A DNA stretch of 46,403 nt from Lachnospiraceae bacterium. GTDB taxonomy: Bacteria > Bacillota > Clostridia > Lachnospirales > Bianqueaceae. The notes beneath the pieces are model-generated. The model saw nothing but the letters and a program-made list of their open reading frames with translations, had not been told where the DNA came from and did not search any database. The stretch spans positions 1-46,403 of the forward strand of contig JABUST010000112.1 in the NCBI GenBank assembly GCA_021442595.1. The letters are read 5' to 3'. A program made the translations under genes and the position numbers. Position 1 is the stretch's first letter. Each line of letters begins with the position of its first letter. Shown here one piece after another: positions 18,747-28,894 of the stretch.

Positions 18747-21095
18747 ATGAAAGACGAGGACCAAAAGGTTTTTACCAACCGAGAGTTTTCATTAATCAAG
18801 TTCAATGAGAGAGTCCTGGAGGAAGCAGAGCGCACGGATCTGCCCCTTGGTGAACGTTTGAATTTTGCCGCTATCTACCAGAGCAACATGGATGAATTTT
18901 TCATGGTGCGGGTAGGAAAGCTGGTTCATAAGAATAAGAGAACGCCCCAGAAAGAGGATGCTCTGTCCGGCCTGACTCCCAAAGAACAGATGAAGGCTAT
19001 CTGCAAGACTGTGAGGGGCATTATTCCCCGTCGGGATACCTTGTTTAATGAGCTGGTTGCCGAGCTGGATAAGGAAGGCTTTCATCTGGTAGAATTTAAG
19101 ACTCTGAAGGCTGAAGAGGACCGTAAAAAGCTTCGTCGGTATTTTGAGCGGGAGATCCGCCCTTTGGTGGAGCCTAACATCGTGGAAGACAAGATGACCT
19201 TCCCCTTCCTTCAGAATAAGGCTATCTACGCAGTGGCTGTGCTGCAGAACAAGTACGGTGAGAACCGTATCGGCATCGTGCCCTGTCTGACCGGCGCTTT
19301 TCCCCGTCTGATTCAGGTAAAGGAAGGAACCTATATTCTGGCGGAAGAAATGATCCTGCATTTTCTGCCGGAGGTATTTCGCGGCTACACGGTAAAGGCC
19401 AAGTCCCTCATCCGTGTGACCCGCAACGCGGATATCGATGCAGACGCCATGTACGATCCTGATTACGATTACCGGGAGTACATGTCTGAGGTCATCCGCA
19501 AGAGAAAGAAGTTAAAGCCCGTTCGCCTGGAACTTTCCAGAGTGCTGGATGAGCGCATTGTGGATGTGCTGTGCAGCTATCTGAAGCTGGAGCCCAGTCA
19601 GGTGTTCTTCTACTCCGAACCTTTGGATCTGTCCTTTGTCTATACCATCCGGGATCTGCTGCCCCAGAATACCGGACTGTTCTACAATAAGAGAGTGCCT
19701 CAGAAGTCTCCTCAGTTTGACATGCGCCGGTCCATTCTGGATCAGATCGTGGAGGAGGATAAGCTGCTGTCTTATCCCTACAACAGCATGGCTCCCTTCC
19801 TGGAGATGCTCCATGAGGCCGCCAATGACGAGACCGTTGCCTCCATCCGCATGACCCTGTACCGCATGGCCAAGCAGAGCAAGGTCATTGAGTACCTGAT
19901 CGAAGCTGCGGAGAACGGCAAGGAAGTGCTGGTGGTAGTGGAGCTGAAGGCCCGCTTCGACGAGGAGGCCAACATCTATTGGTCCAGACGTCTGGAGGCC
20001 GCCGGCTGCCGGGTCATCTATGGTCTCACCGGTTACAAGGTCCACTCCAAGCTCTGTCTGATCACCCGCCGTATCGGCGCCATTACCCAGTATATTACCC
20101 AGATCGGTACCGGAAATTACAATGAAAAGACCTCCCGTCTGTACACGGATCTTTCCATGATGACCGCCAACGTATCCATCGGCCGGGATGCGCAGAAGGT
20201 ATTCCAGGCATTGGTGCGTCAGGAGTTTGTGGAGGAGACAGAGCAGCTGCTGGTGGCTCCCAGGATACTGCGCAAGACCATCATCGAGCTCATTGAGGAG
20301 CAGACCCGCATCGCCGAATACGGCGGACAGGGATATATCGGACTGAAGATGAACTCTCTGGCTGACAACAAGATCATGAAGAAGCTGGTGGAGGCATCCA
20401 AGGCCGGCGTAAAGGTGGACATGGTCATCCGGGGTGTCTGCTGTCTGGTGCCCGGTGTACCCGGAAAGACGGACAACATCCGCTGCGTCAGCATCGTGGG
20501 ACGGTTCCTGGAGCATGCCCGTGTATTTATCTTCGGAGTTCCCGGACCGGAGCAGAAGATGTACCTGGGCTCTGCCGACCTGATGAAACGCAACACCGCC
20601 AACCGTGTGGAGATTGCCACCCCGGTGCTGAATCTCTCCCTGCGTGAGCGCATCTGGAATATGTTCGAGACTCAGCTGAATGACAATCAGCAGGGCCGTG
20701 AGATGCTGAACGACGGCACCTACGTGAAGGTCACCCACGGAGATGTGAAGATCAATTCTCAGGAACTTTTCTTCGAACAGGCCTACAGAGAAGCAGGAGA
20801 ACCCCTTCCCGAGAGCATTATCGAAGAAACAGCCCCGGAAGAGCAGGCGCAGCCTGAAGAAGCCGCTCCGGTTCAGGAAGCAGAGCTTGCCGAAGCACTG
20901 CAAAAGCTCCCGGAGGCGGAACCTTCCGAAGCGCTGCAAGAGTTCCCGGAGGCGGAACCTTCCGAAGCACTGCAAGAGTTCCCGGAGGCGGAACCTTCCG
21001 AAGCGCTGCAAGCGCTTCAGAAGGCAGAACCCTTTATGGATCTGACCCTGCCGGAAGCGGAAACTGTTTTCGACGACTCCGCCCCGGAGGCATAA
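18747..21095 (+). CDS. ppk: Polyphosphate kinase PPK1
   Basis: Reversibly makes inorganic polyphosphate from ATP. The N domain (NREFSLIKFNERVLEEA) and the two phospholipase D-like catalytic domains are present, with the phospho-accepting His in GYKVHSKL near residue 435 and the second conserved His in FLEHARVF. ATG 18747 has AGGAG five bases upstream and gives the usual N-terminus; in-frame GTG 18708 and ATG 18717 behind another AGGAG (18701-18705) are alternatives. The last ~100 residues are a Glu/Ala/Pro-rich tail with a 12-residue repeat that is not part of the PPK fold. The gene has its own promoter and terminator. No exopolyphosphatase gene is nearby. Confidence 0.95.
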   Translation: MKDEDQKVFTNREFSLIKFNERVLEEAERTDLPLGERLNFAAIYQSNMDEFFMVRVGKLVHKNKRTPQKEDALSGLTPKEQMKAICKTVRGIIPRRDTLFNELVAELDKEGFHLVEFKTLKAEEDRKKLRRYFEREIRPLVEPNIVEDKMTFPFLQNKAIYAVAVLQNKYGENRIGIVPCLTGAFPRLIQVKEGTYILAEEMILHFLPEVFRGYTVKAKSLIRVTRNADIDADAMYDPDYDYREYMSEVIRKRKKLKPVRLELSRVLDERIVDVLCSYLKLEPSQVFFYSEPLDLSFVYTIRDLLPQNTGLFYNKRVPQKSPQFDMRRSILDQIVEEDKLLSYPYNSMAPFLEMLHEAANDETVASIRMTLYRMAKQSKVIEYLIEAAENGKEVLVVVELKARFDEEANIYWSRRLEAAGCRVIYGLTGYKVHSKLCLITRRIGAITQYITQIGTGNYNEKTSRLYTDLSMMTANVSIGRDAQKVFQALVRQEFVEETEQLLVAPRILRKTIIELIEEQTRIAEYGGQGYIGLKMNSLADNKIMKKLVEASKAGVKVDMVIRGVCCLVPGVPGKTDNIRCVSIVGRFLEHARVFIFGVPGPEQKMYLGSADLMKRNTANRVEIATPVLNLSLRERIWNMFETQLNDNQQGREMLNDGTYVKVTHGDVKINSQELFFEQAYREAGEPLPESIIEETAPEEQAQPEEAAPVQEAELAEALQKLPEAEPSEALQEFPEAEPSEALQEFPEAEPSEALQALQKAEPFMDLTLPEAETVFDDSAPEA
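20892..21011 (+). repeat. 36-bp tandem repeat in the ppk tail
   Basis: Three near-identical 36-bp units (20892-20927, 20928-20963, 20964-20999) and a partial fourth encode EALQ(K/E)(L/F)PEAEPS. The nearly identical DNA, including third codon positions, indicates recent duplication. Copy number may vary between strains. Confidence 0.9.
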
Positions 21096-21136
21096 GCCTT
21101 CCAAGGCTTCGGCATAGTCCGGTTTAATTTTAAAGC

Positions 21137-21172
21137 AGCCCTTCCGGGATCATCCCGGGAGGGCTCTTCTAT
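21137..21172 (+). terminator. Intrinsic terminator after ppk
   Basis: A 13-bp stem (21137-21149 with 21153-21165, one G-U pair) and a three-base loop, followed by CTTCTATT. The U-tract is imperfect, but the position 41 bp after the ppk stop fits. Confidence 0.7.
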
Positions 21173-21185
21173 TCCCGTAAAAATT

Positions 21186-21194
21186 TGATATAAT
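21186..21194 (+). promoter_or_regulatory. Extended -10 promoter of the addB operon
   Basis: TGA TATAAT at 21186-21194 is a perfect extended -10. No good -35 exists 16-18 bp upstream, where the tail of the ppk terminator lies. Transcription would start near 21201 and leave a leader of about 145 nt before addB. Confidence 0.65.
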
Positions 21195-21253
21195 AGGAGA
21201 AATAAAGTAATCGGACAGACATCAGGCAGCTTCGCAGCATAAAAGCACCCCAT

Positions 21254-21326
21254 GAAATAAAACAATCCCACGAAATAAAACAATCCCGCAGAAAAAAGCA
21301 ATCACACAGACTTAAGACAGTCACAC
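21254..21326 (+). repeat. Four degenerate 18-nt tandem repeats in the addB leader
   Basis: Units at 21254-21271 and 21272-21289 differ by one base (GAAATAAAACAATCCC-A/G-C). A third (21290-21307) and a fourth, 19-nt unit (21308-21326) are diverged but keep the CA(A/G)TC(C/A)C(A/G)C ending. The array lies between the promoter and the addB ribosome binding site and is not coding. Confidence 0.8.
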
Positions 21327-21344
21327 AGAAAGGAGGGATCGGAC

Positions 21345-24300
21345 ATGCAGCTGAGAATGATCCTGGGACCTTCCGCCAGCGGAAAGTCCACCATGATCTA
21401 CAGAGAGATCGCAGAAACCGTCAAGCAGGATCCCCATAACCGTGTAATCATCATCACACCGGAACAGATGACACTTCAGGTGGAACAGCGGCTGATGGAA
21501 GAGCTGGGCACCTGCAGTCTCATGGGTCCCTCCGTGTACGGCTTCAAACGGCTGGCTTACAGAGTCTTTGAAGAGGGGGCAGCTCCCTCCGTGACCTGGC
21601 TGGACGATGTGGGCAAAAGCATGATCCTGCAGCGAATCGCCATGGATCACCGGAAGGAGCTGCAGTATTTCGGCAAAGCCACCCGGCAGAAGGGCTTTAT
21701 TGACCGTCTGAAAATGATGATGACCGAGATCATCCAGTATCAGCTGACAGAAGAGTCTCTGAAGGAGATGGCGGAAAAAGTTCCCGAAGGCAGCGCCCTG
21801 AAGGCCAAGCTTATGGACATTGCTCTCCTGTGGCGCTATTTCAGTGAATATCTGGAGAACTATGCCGGAGAAGGCAGACTCATGGCCTCCGAAGGCCTGC
21901 TGGATGAATTTGCATCCCGCATCGGAGGCTCCTCCATGCTGAAAAGCTCCCGAATCTATATTGACGGGTATACAGGTTTCACTCCCCAGCAGTACAGGAT
22001 CATCCGGGAACTTCTTCAGACAGCCCCGGAGGTGACGGTGTGTCTGACCATCAGCAAAGAGGCTGCCCTGGAGGCGGAAACCCTCAGGGACTGGAGAGAT
22101 CTGAAAAGAAAGCTGTACTTTACGGCCCAGAAGACGGTGTCCAAGCTTTCCGCCATCAGCGCGGATCTCCATGCAAACCGTCAGGTGATCTATACGGAGC
22201 AGGTCCATAGAAAGCCGGCTTTGGCCCATGCTTTGGAGGTTCTCTGCGGCAGCAGCACCAGGATATATCAGGAGCCCCAGCAGGAGATCATGGCCCTGGA
22301 GGCGGGGACCCCTGAGGAGGAGGTCAGTCTGGCCATGCAGCAGGTGATGCGCCTGGTGCAGGACGAGGGCTATTCATACCGGGACATTGCTTTTGCCTGT
22401 ACGGATATGGGAAGCTATGCCCATATGCTGAGACGCAGCGCAGCTCTTTACGGCATTCCTCTGTTTTTGGATGATAAAGCGGATGTTAAGCTGAATCCGC
22501 TGGTGAGATGGATCGAAGCCTGCTGCGGACTTATGAGCAGCGGTTTTTCCCGGGAGGCTTTCCTGACCCTTTTGAAGACCGGTCTTTGCGGGCTCACTAA
22601 AGAAAAGATCGACCGGCTGGAGAACAAGGCTCTGGCGGAAAACTGGGTGGGTAGAGAAAAGATCCTTCAGGAGCTTGCCGCCTGCGAGCTAAAGCTTTGG
22701 AAAGAGCTGGATGCTTTTGCCCGGGCAGTGGAACAAGGTTCCCGGGCCGGGGATTATGAAAAGGCCTTTTCGGACCTTGCGGAGAAGCAGGGGATCGAGG
22801 CCGGACTCTCTGAATGGGCTGAACGGCTGGAGCAGGAAGGAGATCTGCTGCAGGCGCTGCAGTACCGGAGAATTTACGGCGAGGTTCAAAACATGATGGG
22901 TCAGCTCTCCCGGATCCTGGAGGGTGTCGACCTGAACTTTGACGAATATACAGCCATGCTGAAGATCGGCATTGCTCAGTGCCGCATGGGTCAGCTTCCT
23001 TCTACTCTGGATGAGCTGACAGTGGGCGACCTGCAAAGATCCAGAATCGAATCCTGCCGGGCTCTGTTTATTCTGGGGCTCCAGGGGGGAAGCTTCCCCA
23101 TGGTCCATTCCGGCGCCTCCCTTTTCACCGATACAGAGCGGGGAGTGCTGACTGCCCTGGCAGAGATCGCCCAGGGGGAGAAGGAAAGTATCATGGAGCA
23201 GTATTATATGCTGCAGCTCACCATGGGAAAGGCTTCGGACCGGATCTGCTTCCTCTGCCACACCCGGGATGAAACCGGTGAAGAGATCGGAACCTCCTCT
23301 CTCTGGCGACGGCTGGGAAAGACCTTCCCCATGGAATCCATCCTGCAAAAGCCGGAGGAGACTTTCTATCTGCCCATGCCCTACCTGTACGAACAGGGAG
23401 ATCCGGACACAGTGCTGGAGCTTCTGAAGGGAAAAGAGGATGAGGCTGCCCGGGTCATAGAAGCTGCCGCGAAGATGAAAGGCGGCGCAGAGGCCAAAGA
23501 GGATCCCGGCATTGTAGAGGAAAGTCTGATCCGTCAGCTGGCAGACCCCACCAGAAAGCTGCTGTCTGTGTCTCAGCTGGAGACCTACGGCAGCTGCCCT
23601 TACCGGTATTATCTGCAGTATGCTCTGAAGCTGAAGGAGAGAGAGGTCCCTTCCGTAACGGCTCTGGAGGACGGAAACGTGTACCATGAGCTGATGAAGG
23701 ATGCATCGGATCAGATATCCAAATCTCTGAGTAAGGAGGAAGCCCGGGCCATCATTGCCGATCTGCTCAGCAGGAAGGCATCGGATTATCCGGTCTATCA
23801 GACCACGGGCAGATTCCGCTATTACTGGGAAAAACTGAGCAGAAATGCATCCATCAGCCTAAAGCTGCTGTCGGATCAGTGCAGTTGGAGCGATTTTAAA
23901 CCGGAGGTCTTTGAATGGGAATTCTCCGACCGTCCCGAGGCGGGAGGCGCACCCCTGACCGTGGAACTTCCGGATGGAGAAAAGCTGCAGCTCCAGGGAA
24001 AAATCGACCGGCTGGATCTGTGGGGCGACGGCGAGCAGCGGTATGTGCAGATCATTGACTATAAATCATCCTCAAAGGATGTGAAACCCGGTGAGATCCA
24101 TGACGGGGTACAGCTGCAGCTTCCCATTTACATGGAGGCGGCCCGCCGGGAATTTAACGCCAAGCCCGCCGGTTTTTTCTATTTCACCCTGACCCCTGCC
24201 GAACTGAAGATGGAAGGGGGAAAGTCGGAGGAGGATCTGCGCATGACCGAGGGCCGGCTCTCCGGTCTGTACGTGGCGGAGCCGAAGCTCATGAACCACA

Positions 24301-24623
24301 TGGACCGGAGCATGGTCCCCGGCGGCGGAACCGCAAAGGTGCTTCCCGGCAGTCTGACAGCCAAAGGGGTTCCCAACAAACAAAGCAAGTGCTATGTCAC
24401 TGAAGGCCAGATGGACAGGCTGCAGGAGCTGGTCCATGAAAAGATCCAAAAGGCTGCCGGCGGTATCCGAAATGGCAGCTTCCCCCGGACTCCTCTGGCA
24501 GACAAGGACAAGGAGCCCTGTGACCACTGCGCATTTAAGGGAGCCTGCCCCTATGACAGCAGGATCCCCGGAACCCGGAGGAAAAATGCAAGTTCCGTTA
24601 GCCTGGAAACACTGCTGCAGTAA
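21345..24623 (+). CDS. addB: ATP-dependent helicase/deoxyribonuclease subunit AddB
   Basis: Subunit of the AddAB helicase-nuclease that processes double-strand ends for RecA-dependent repair. At 1092 residues it has normal AddB size. A Walker A motif, GPSASGKST, lies at residues 8-16. The C-terminal PD-(D/E)XK nuclease has IIDYKSS near 903 and GVQLQLPIYMEAA after it. The Fe-S cluster cysteines are visible as GSCPYRYYL near 751 and CDHCAFKGACPY near 1060. AAAGGAGG lies seven bases before ATG 21345. Unusually, the next gene is dgt and not addA, so the partner subunit must be elsewhere or missing. Confidence 0.93.
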   Translation: MQLRMILGPSASGKSTMIYREIAETVKQDPHNRVIIITPEQMTLQVEQRLMEELGTCSLMGPSVYGFKRLAYRVFEEGAAPSVTWLDDVGKSMILQRIAMDHRKELQYFGKATRQKGFIDRLKMMMTEIIQYQLTEESLKEMAEKVPEGSALKAKLMDIALLWRYFSEYLENYAGEGRLMASEGLLDEFASRIGGSSMLKSSRIYIDGYTGFTPQQYRIIRELLQTAPEVTVCLTISKEAALEAETLRDWRDLKRKLYFTAQKTVSKLSAISADLHANRQVIYTEQVHRKPALAHALEVLCGSSTRIYQEPQQEIMALEAGTPEEEVSLAMQQVMRLVQDEGYSYRDIAFACTDMGSYAHMLRRSAALYGIPLFLDDKADVKLNPLVRWIEACCGLMSSGFSREAFLTLLKTGLCGLTKEKIDRLENKALAENWVGREKILQELAACELKLWKELDAFARAVEQGSRAGDYEKAFSDLAEKQGIEAGLSEWAERLEQEGDLLQALQYRRIYGEVQNMMGQLSRILEGVDLNFDEYTAMLKIGIAQCRMGQLPSTLDELTVGDLQRSRIESCRALFILGLQGGSFPMVHSGASLFTDTERGVLTALAEIAQGEKESIMEQYYMLQLTMGKASDRICFLCHTRDETGEEIGTSSLWRRLGKTFPMESILQKPEETFYLPMPYLYEQGDPDTVLELLKGKEDEAARVIEAAAKMKGGAEAKEDPGIVEESLIRQLADPTRKLLSVSQLETYGSCPYRYYLQYALKLKEREVPSVTALEDGNVYHELMKDASDQISKSLSKEEARAIIADLLSRKASDYPVYQTTGRFRYYWEKLSRNASISLKLLSDQCSWSDFKPEVFEWEFSDRPEAGGAPLTVELPDGEKLQLQGKIDRLDLWGDGEQRYVQIIDYKSSSKDVKPGEIHDGVQLQLPIYMEAARREFNAKPAGFFYFTLTPAELKMEGGKSEEDLRMTEGRLSGLYVAEPKLMNHMDRSMVPGGGTAKVLPGSLTAKGVPNKQSKCYVTEGQMDRLQELVHEKIQKAAGGIRNGSFPRTPLADKDKEPCDHCAFKGACPYDSRIPGTRRKNASSVSLETLLQ

Positions 24624-24650
24624 AGTCCCCGGTAAAGAGAGAGCAAGACC

Positions 24651-25664
24651 ATGAACATCCGAGAAGACATTGAAGCAAGAGAAAAGCTGATTCTGCGCCA
24701 TGAAAGATCCCTGAGCATCAACTCTCTGGGAAGAGATGTACCGGAGGAGCCCAGCGACACCCGCACCTGCTACATGAGAGACAGGGACAGGATCCTTCAC
24801 TGCAAATCCTTTCGCCGCCTGAAGCATAAGACCCAGGTGTTTCTGGCCCCGGAGGGGGATCATTACCGGACCCGTCTGACCCATACCCTGGAGGTGGCCC
24901 AGATTGCCCGGTCCATCGCCCGGGCCCTCAGACTCAATGAGGACCTGACAGAAGCCATTGCCCTGGGTCATGATCTGGGACACACACCCTTCGGTCATGC
25001 GGGGGAGCGGGAGCTGGCCTCCCTCTGCCCCTACGGATTTTCCCATTATTCTCAGGGGATCCGCATCGTAGAGAAGCTGGAGAACGGCACCGGACTCAAC
25101 CTGACATTGGAGGTCCGGGACGGCATTAAGAATCACTCCATGAAAGCCATGCCCTTCACGGAGGAGGGGAAGGTGGTGCGCCTCTCCGATAAGATCGCGT
25201 ACCTGAATCACGATATTGACGATGCGGTGCGGGCCCACATCCTGAAAGAGGAGGATCTGCCCCTTGAACCCAGAGAGGTGCTGGGGCACAGCTTCAGGGA
25301 CCGGATTAACTGTCTGGTCCACGATGTCATAGATTCCTCTATAGAGGACGGAGTCGTCCGTATGTCTCCCCATGTGGAGACGGCCATGATGGACCTGAGA
25401 GAGGCCATGTTTGCCACAGTGTACAACATCGGGTCCGAGGCCAAAAAAGAGGAGAAAAAGGCGGAGGAGATGATCGGAGCCCTGTACAGGCGAATGATGG
25501 AGAGTCCCCGTAAATATCTTCCCGAGGCGGAGATCCGCAGACTGGATCTGGATCAGGATCCTCTGGAGGTGCTGGTGTGCGATTACATTGCCTCCATGTC
25601 CGATAACTATGCCATGAAGGTCTACGAGGATATATTCCTTCCCACCAGATGGAAGACCATGTAA
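24651..25664 (+). CDS. dgt: dGTPase-like HD-domain triphosphohydrolase
   Basis: Predicted to hydrolyse dNTPs (typically dGTP) to the nucleoside and triphosphate. The HD metal site is complete: RTRLTHTLEVAQIAR near residue 75 (His), GHDLGHTPFGHAGE near 108 (His-Asp), and a later Asp in SDKIAYLNHDIDD. The 337-residue length fits the short Firmicutes dGTPase-like group. It begins 28 bp after addB, within the same presumed operon, and precedes dnaG. Confidence 0.9.
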   Translation: MNIREDIEAREKLILRHERSLSINSLGRDVPEEPSDTRTCYMRDRDRILHCKSFRRLKHKTQVFLAPEGDHYRTRLTHTLEVAQIARSIARALRLNEDLTEAIALGHDLGHTPFGHAGERELASLCPYGFSHYSQGIRIVEKLENGTGLNLTLEVRDGIKNHSMKAMPFTEEGKVVRLSDKIAYLNHDIDDAVRAHILKEEDLPLEPREVLGHSFRDRINCLVHDVIDSSIEDGVVRMSPHVETAMMDLREAMFATVYNIGSEAKKEEKKAEEMIGALYRRMMESPRKYLPEAEIRRLDLDQDPLEVLVCDYIASMSDNYAMKVYEDIFLPTRWKTM

Positions 25665-25688
25665 AAAAATCAAAAAAGAATAAAGGAA

Positions 25689-25732
25689 AAAGGGACCCGG
25701 CGGCGTATATACAGTCTAAAGGTCCTTTCTTT
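25689..25732 (+). terminator. Weak hairpin between dgt and dnaG
   Basis: AAAGGGACC and GGTCCTTTC can pair with one bulged G around a loop of about 20 bases, followed by TTTAT. It may be a weak terminator or processing site; no promoter for dnaG was seen after it. Confidence 0.3.
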
Positions 25733-25779
25733 ATGTCAGAGGGGACCGGAACCATAGAGAGAGGAAAGGAGGAGCTGCC

Positions 25780-27546
25780 ATGCCGGGTTATTATTCGGAG
25801 GATGTGGTTCGATCGGTGAGAGAAGCCAACGATATCGTAGATGTGATCTCGGGATATATGACCCTGGAAAGAAAAGGCGGAGGCTATATGGGTCTTTGTC
25901 CCTTCCATGGCGAGAAAACAGCTTCCTTTTCCGTCAATCAGAGAGATCAATATTTTCACTGCTTCGGCTGCGGGGCGGGAGGAAATGTTTTCACCTTCCT
26001 GATGAAGATGGAGAATATGACCTTCCCGGAGGCCCTGAAGACCCTGGCGGACAGAGGCAGGGTGGAGCTTCCCCGGCTGGAGATGGACCCGGAGGAAAAG
26101 GCCAGATTCGAACACCGGGACCGCATGCTGGCGGCGGCCAGAGAAGCAGCCAACTACTACTATTACCAGCTGAGCCACGCTCCGGAGAACTCCGCTGTGA
26201 AGCGGTACCTGCAAAAGCGGGGCATCTCGGAGGAATACCGGAAGAAGTTCGGTCTGGGCTATTCTCCCGTGAGCCGGACAGCCCTCTCGGATCATCTGCA
26301 GAAAAAAGGCTTTACCCCCACAGAACTGCTGCAGGCAGGTCTGCTTTCCGGAAAAGAGGATAACACCTACGACCGTTTCTTCAATCGGCTTATGTTTCCC
26401 ATCCTGGATACCGCAGGCAGGCCCATCGCTTTCGGGGGAAGAGTCATGGGGGAGGGGGAACCCAAGTACCTGAACTCTCCGGACAGTGAGCTGTTCAACA
26501 AACGCTTCCAGCTCTTCGGTATGTCCATAGCCAAGCGGACCCGGCGGCCTTATCTGATCATGGTGGAAGGGTACATGGATGTGCTCTCCCTGCACCAGGC
26601 AGGCTACGACAATGCAGTGGCCTCTCTGGGGACGGCCCTCACACGGGAACAGGCTAACCTGATGAAGCGGTACACAGACCAGGTGCTGCTGTGCTATGAC
26701 TCCGACGGGGCAGGCACCAAGGCAGCCCAGCGGGCCATTCCCATTCTGGAGGCGGCCGGGCTGGATATTAAGGTCATGCAGGTTCCCGGATCCAAAGACC
26801 CGGATGAATTCATCAAGGAGCAGGGAGCGGAGGCCTTCGAACAGGTCATTGCCGGAGCAGTGAGTCCCATTGATTTTGAACTGCGGGTGGCAGAGAAAAG
26901 CAATGGCAGCACCGTGGAAGGACAGATCCGGACCCTGAAGAGCATGAAGGAAAAGCTGGCCCAGATACCTAACGATACGGAGAGAGAGATCCATATCCGG
27001 GATGTGGCCGGCAAGATGAAGGTATCTGCCGAAAGCCTGAGGGCGGAGGTGGAGGAGCTTCGAAGGACCACGGGACTGTTGGAGACCACCTCCGATAAAG
27101 CAGAGCGCCGGCTCCGAAGCCGACAGGCCCTGGAGGAGATGAAGGACGCTGCCAGCACCCTGCTGGCAGCTCTCCTCCGAAGACCGGATACCTACAGTCG
27201 GATCAGAGAATATCTGAGTCCGGAGGATTTCAGCCGGGAGGACAGCTTCCACTTTGAAGCAGCTTCCTATGTGCTGGAGCAGCTGAACCGGGGCGCAGAG
27301 CCTGCCATCGCAGATCTGATCAGCCGGTTCGAGAAGGTGGAGGATCAGGATCGCATCTCCCGCATCCTTCAGTACGATATCCCGGAGGACCCCTCAGATC
27401 TGGGCAAGTTTCTGACTCAGAATCTGAAGGCCGTCAAGCAAAGAAGAGTAGAAGAGATCATGGGCAGTTCGGAATCAGACCCCCGGCAGATTATGGAGGC
27501 TGTCCGGCTGCAGAAAGAGATCTCCGGCATACAGATCATAGTATAA
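25780..27546 (+). CDS. dnaG: DNA primase
   Basis: Makes RNA primers at the replication fork. The CHC2 zinc site is C40, H43, C61 and C64 (CPFHGEKTASF, HCFGCGAGG). The Toprim catalytic domain has MVEGYMDV near 260 and DSDGAGTKA near 307. The C-terminal DnaB-interacting part is present, giving the usual 588 residues. AAAGGAGG before the ATG is a strong ribosome binding site. It lies directly upstream of rpoD, the classical macromolecular synthesis arrangement. Confidence 0.97.
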   Translation: MPGYYSEDVVRSVREANDIVDVISGYMTLERKGGGYMGLCPFHGEKTASFSVNQRDQYFHCFGCGAGGNVFTFLMKMENMTFPEALKTLADRGRVELPRLEMDPEEKARFEHRDRMLAAAREAANYYYYQLSHAPENSAVKRYLQKRGISEEYRKKFGLGYSPVSRTALSDHLQKKGFTPTELLQAGLLSGKEDNTYDRFFNRLMFPILDTAGRPIAFGGRVMGEGEPKYLNSPDSELFNKRFQLFGMSIAKRTRRPYLIMVEGYMDVLSLHQAGYDNAVASLGTALTREQANLMKRYTDQVLLCYDSDGAGTKAAQRAIPILEAAGLDIKVMQVPGSKDPDEFIKEQGAEAFEQVIAGAVSPIDFELRVAEKSNGSTVEGQIRTLKSMKEKLAQIPNDTEREIHIRDVAGKMKVSAESLRAEVEELRRTTGLLETTSDKAERRLRSRQALEEMKDAASTLLAALLRRPDTYSRIREYLSPEDFSREDSFHFEAASYVLEQLNRGAEPAIADLISRFEKVEDQDRISRILQYDIPEDPSDLGKFLTQNLKAVKQRRVEEIMGSSESDPRQIMEAVRLQKEISGIQIIV

Positions 27547-27567
27547 GCAGGCATATAAGGAGGCATC

Positions 27568-28806
<1,239 letters not shown>

Positions 28807-28834
28807 ACCAGCATTAACTACATAAACATCCGGG

Positions 28835-28869
28835 AGCAGCCATCCGACCATCGTCTGTGGATGGCTGCT
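28835..28869 (+). terminator. Hairpin after rpoD
   Basis: A perfect 11-bp stem (28835-28845 with 28859-28869) and a 13-base loop follow rpoD by 28 bp. The following bases (TCTGAATAT) are only weakly T-rich, so termination may be partial. An alternative pairing of 28830-28836 with 28879-28885 would compete with it and reach the edge of the next gene's ribosome binding site. Confidence 0.5.
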
Positions 28870-28894
28870 TCTGAATATCTCCCGGGAGAAAGTC

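Noticed and set aside
21254-21326. CRISPR-like array in the addB leader
   Set aside because: The units are only 18 nt and directly adjoining without spacers, and no cas genes are present.
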